The notes under the pieces were generated by a model. The model was not told the DNA's origin. It saw nothing but the letters and a program-made list of their open reading frames with translations, and searched no databases. A program made the position numbers and the translations under genes. From Stichopus chloronotus (taxonomy: Eukaryota; Echinodermata; Holothuroidea; Aspidochirotida; Stichopodidae), in contig CM037838.1 of NCBI GenBank assembly GCA_021234535.1, forward strand, positions 24,653,969-24,717,968: 64,000 nucleotides of DNA, given 5' to 3'. Shown here in pieces: positions 62,586-64,000 of the stretch (within the stretch, counting starts at the first letter, position 1; every line of letters begins with the position of its first letter).

Positions 62586-64000
62586 TCACAGATCCCTGGG
62601 TCCTGTACATTTCGGATCTTTGTGATTCACGACGTTGAAAATCTGGTGATGAACAGTGGCTTTTCTTGTTCTCATCATCAACATTTCTAAATAATGGCAT
62701 ACATTGTGAGGTCTTTCGGTCACTTGAAATTTATCTTCGTTCTTCGGTGCTTGTCCCATCTTCTCTGCGAGTAAACCAATGTAGGCATCCTCCATCGCGA
62801 TGGGTGTGACTTGACGGAACAGGGCGACCATCGCGGTCGCAACATCCACCGAAAGGAGAAAAGACGGTCCTTGGATAAAAGGAGGAAAGTCATCCCTTAT
62901 GTAGTCGTGTTCAGGAACGTAAAGTGAACTTCTAAGGTCACGAATCGGGACATCATCTCGTATGAGTTTGCCGACGTAGGTTGCAAAACTGTGGGAGAAA
63001 TGTTCTCCTATCCATTTGGTGAGCAGAGGAGTGTTGATGAAAACAGAACATTCCGTCTTGAGTATGAAGGACGGTCTACAGGTCTCGGGGAGGTGCTCGG
63101 TGGCCCATTTGAGTCCCTGCATCGTCTTTCTCGTCTCTTCGGATTCGTGATCAAGGAAATCTCCTTGAATGATGTCTGCGTGATTCTTTTGTTCTTCTCG
63201 CACTATATTCTCCATCCCATCTTCGGTCCCCATTGAAAAGACGACCCACCAAGGCATCGCGGACCTCAGTGCGACCTTTTGGAAATTCGAGGGTTTTCCC
63301 CAAGTCCGTCTGATTGAATTGCGGTGTTTACTCTGGTTGCAGTGAGTCACAACTACGATGAGGATAAACGGTTCCACATCGGGACAATTTTCGACGTCGG
63401 GTGTGAGTATCTGTGCCACGGGGAATATCTTCGGCGAGGGGTAAAATACCTCCCCTTCCGGTAACGCCCCGTGGATGTGCCTGTTGGGGTCAAATTTAGG
63501 AAGCACTGGCATCGCGTTTGGGTCGTTGTTGTGCTGTTGGGCGATTATGTAATCTTCATCAATTTCGTCGAGGTCGTGATTGTGGACATTAAACGGAATC
63601 TTCGGTTTTTCCTTTTCCTCCATCTGTTTTTTGGGGACGATAGAATTCTTAATTTTGTCTAATATTTCTACTCCTGTTAATTTATCATCGATATCTAATT
63701 CTTGTATGTCTTTCATATCGATCTTCACATCGCGAGGTTTCTCTTCGCCATCCTCCTCATTCCTCATTTTTTCGTCTCCGTCCTCTTTCACATCTTCTCC
63801 ATTTTGGTCTTCGCCGTCTTCTTCATTTTTTTCCTCTCGGTCCGTGACATCTTCGGCACCATTTTCGCCCTCGTTCCGTCCTGCTTGCAAAGGGTTTAAG
63901 TGAGGAGGATCCTCGACGGATAACTCTGGACCATCATCCACTCCCTTTTTGATGTCATTCAGATCCTCGTATGACCGCGTATCTTGACGAGAGTAAAGTA
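62586..64000 (-). CDS. GT31-type beta-1,3-glycosyltransferase-like protein, 5' partial, altered DxD
   Basis: Open from the window edge to a stop at 62586, 470 residues visible, no intron seen (GT31 genes are often single-exon). The N-terminal 110 residues are very acidic (Glu/Asp/Lys-rich stem). The GT31 domain (Pfam Galactosyl_T) starts with FILIVVVTH..R.SIRRTWG (63368-63297) and continues with GDFLDHESEETRKTMQGLKWATEHLP, SFILKTECSVFIN (63071-63033), FPPFIQGPSFLLS and EDAYIGLLAEKMG (near 62790). The usual KTDDDVFVN is KTECSVFIN, so the DxD that binds metal and nucleotide-sugar is lost. The start and any type II anchor lie beyond 64000. Golgi location is inferred from the family. Confidence 0.88.
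   Translation of the reverse strand, partial: LYSRQDTRSYEDLNDIKKGVDDGPELSVEDPPHLNPLQAGRNEGENGAEDVTDREEKNEEDGEDQNGEDVKEDGDEKMRNEEDGEEKPRDVKIDMKDIQELDIDDKLTGVEILDKIKNSIVPKKQMEEKEKPKIPFNVHNHDLDEIDEDYIIAQQHNNDPNAMPVLPKFDPNRHIHGALPEGEVFYPSPKIFPVAQILTPDVENCPDVEPFILIVVVTHCNQSKHRNSIRRTWGKPSNFQKVALRSAMPWWVVFSMGTEDGMENIVREEQKNHADIIQGDFLDHESEETRKTMQGLKWATEHLPETCRPSFILKTECSVFINTPLLTKWIGEHFSHSFATYVGKLIRDDVPIRDLRSSLYVPEHDYIRDDFPPFIQGPSFLLSVDVATAMVALFRQVTPIAMEDAYIGLLAEKMGQAPKNEDKFQVTERPHNVCHYLEMLMMRTRKATVHHQIFNVVNHKDPKCTGPRDL

Noticed and set aside
1..64000. tRNA, rRNA and CRISPR signals
   Set aside because: I saw no complete cloverleaf, no rRNA-like stretch and no regularly spaced direct repeats with unique spacers. 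The palindrome arrays are not CRISPR-like because the spacers are also repeated.

Overview
The window looks like AT-rich nuclear DNA from a marine deuterostome invertebrate, most likely an echinoderm. The reasons are introns with GT..AG ends, small exons far apart, many short non-autonomous DNA transposons, and gene families typical of such genomes (SOUL, GT31, divergent kinases). The assignment to echinoderms is an inference from overall style; I could not run a search. There are no operons, CRISPR arrays or bacterial features. Most of the 64 kb is intron and intergenic sequence built from decayed repeats.

Three protein-coding genes can be supported. (1) A nine-exon minus-strand gene (coding 20213 down to 4377) can be joined exon by exon with matching splice phases. 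It encodes a predicted secreted protein of about 642 residues: signal peptide, charged low-complexity region, a SOUL/HEBP2-type heme-binding domain over four exons, and a C-terminal extension of about 180 residues that I do not recognise. A polyadenylation signal lies about 150 bases past the stop. (2) A two-exon plus-strand gene (55684..57893) encodes a 282-residue protein-kinase-fold protein with several catalytic motifs altered, probably a pseudokinase. (3) A minus-strand, apparently intronless GT31-type beta-1,3-glycosyltransferase runs off the right edge (62586..64000). Its DxD metal-binding motif reads ECS. A fourth candidate is a reading frame of about 120 codons (42255 to 41887, minus) inside a mobile element.

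Layout: 1-4.4 kb is 3' flank; 4.4-20.2 kb is the SOUL gene, whose introns hold an hAT MITE with a perfect 8-bp target duplication, a LINE reverse-transcriptase remnant, a minisatellite and degenerate tandem repeats. 20.2-41.7 kb has no convincing gene and is mainly repeats, including a mariner-type MITE nested in another transposon whose second copy, 3 kb away, lacks it. 41.75-42.9 kb is a 1.15-kb foldback-like element with inverted ends of about 75 bp and two arrays of a 16-bp palindrome built on CACTTAAGTG, flanking the captured reading frame. 43-55.6 kb is intergenic with a promoter-like ETS/CRE/CCAAT cluster at 44.66 kb and more MITEs. 55.7-57.9 kb is the kinase-like gene, 57.9-62.6 kb is intergenic, and 62.6-64 kb is the glycosyltransferase.

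Three short MITE-like families, called A (about 345 bp), B (249 bp) and C (about 360-380 bp) here, all have termini set in TTAA or close variants of it, and one A copy abuts one B copy sharing a single TTAA. The three genes show no evident pathway link.
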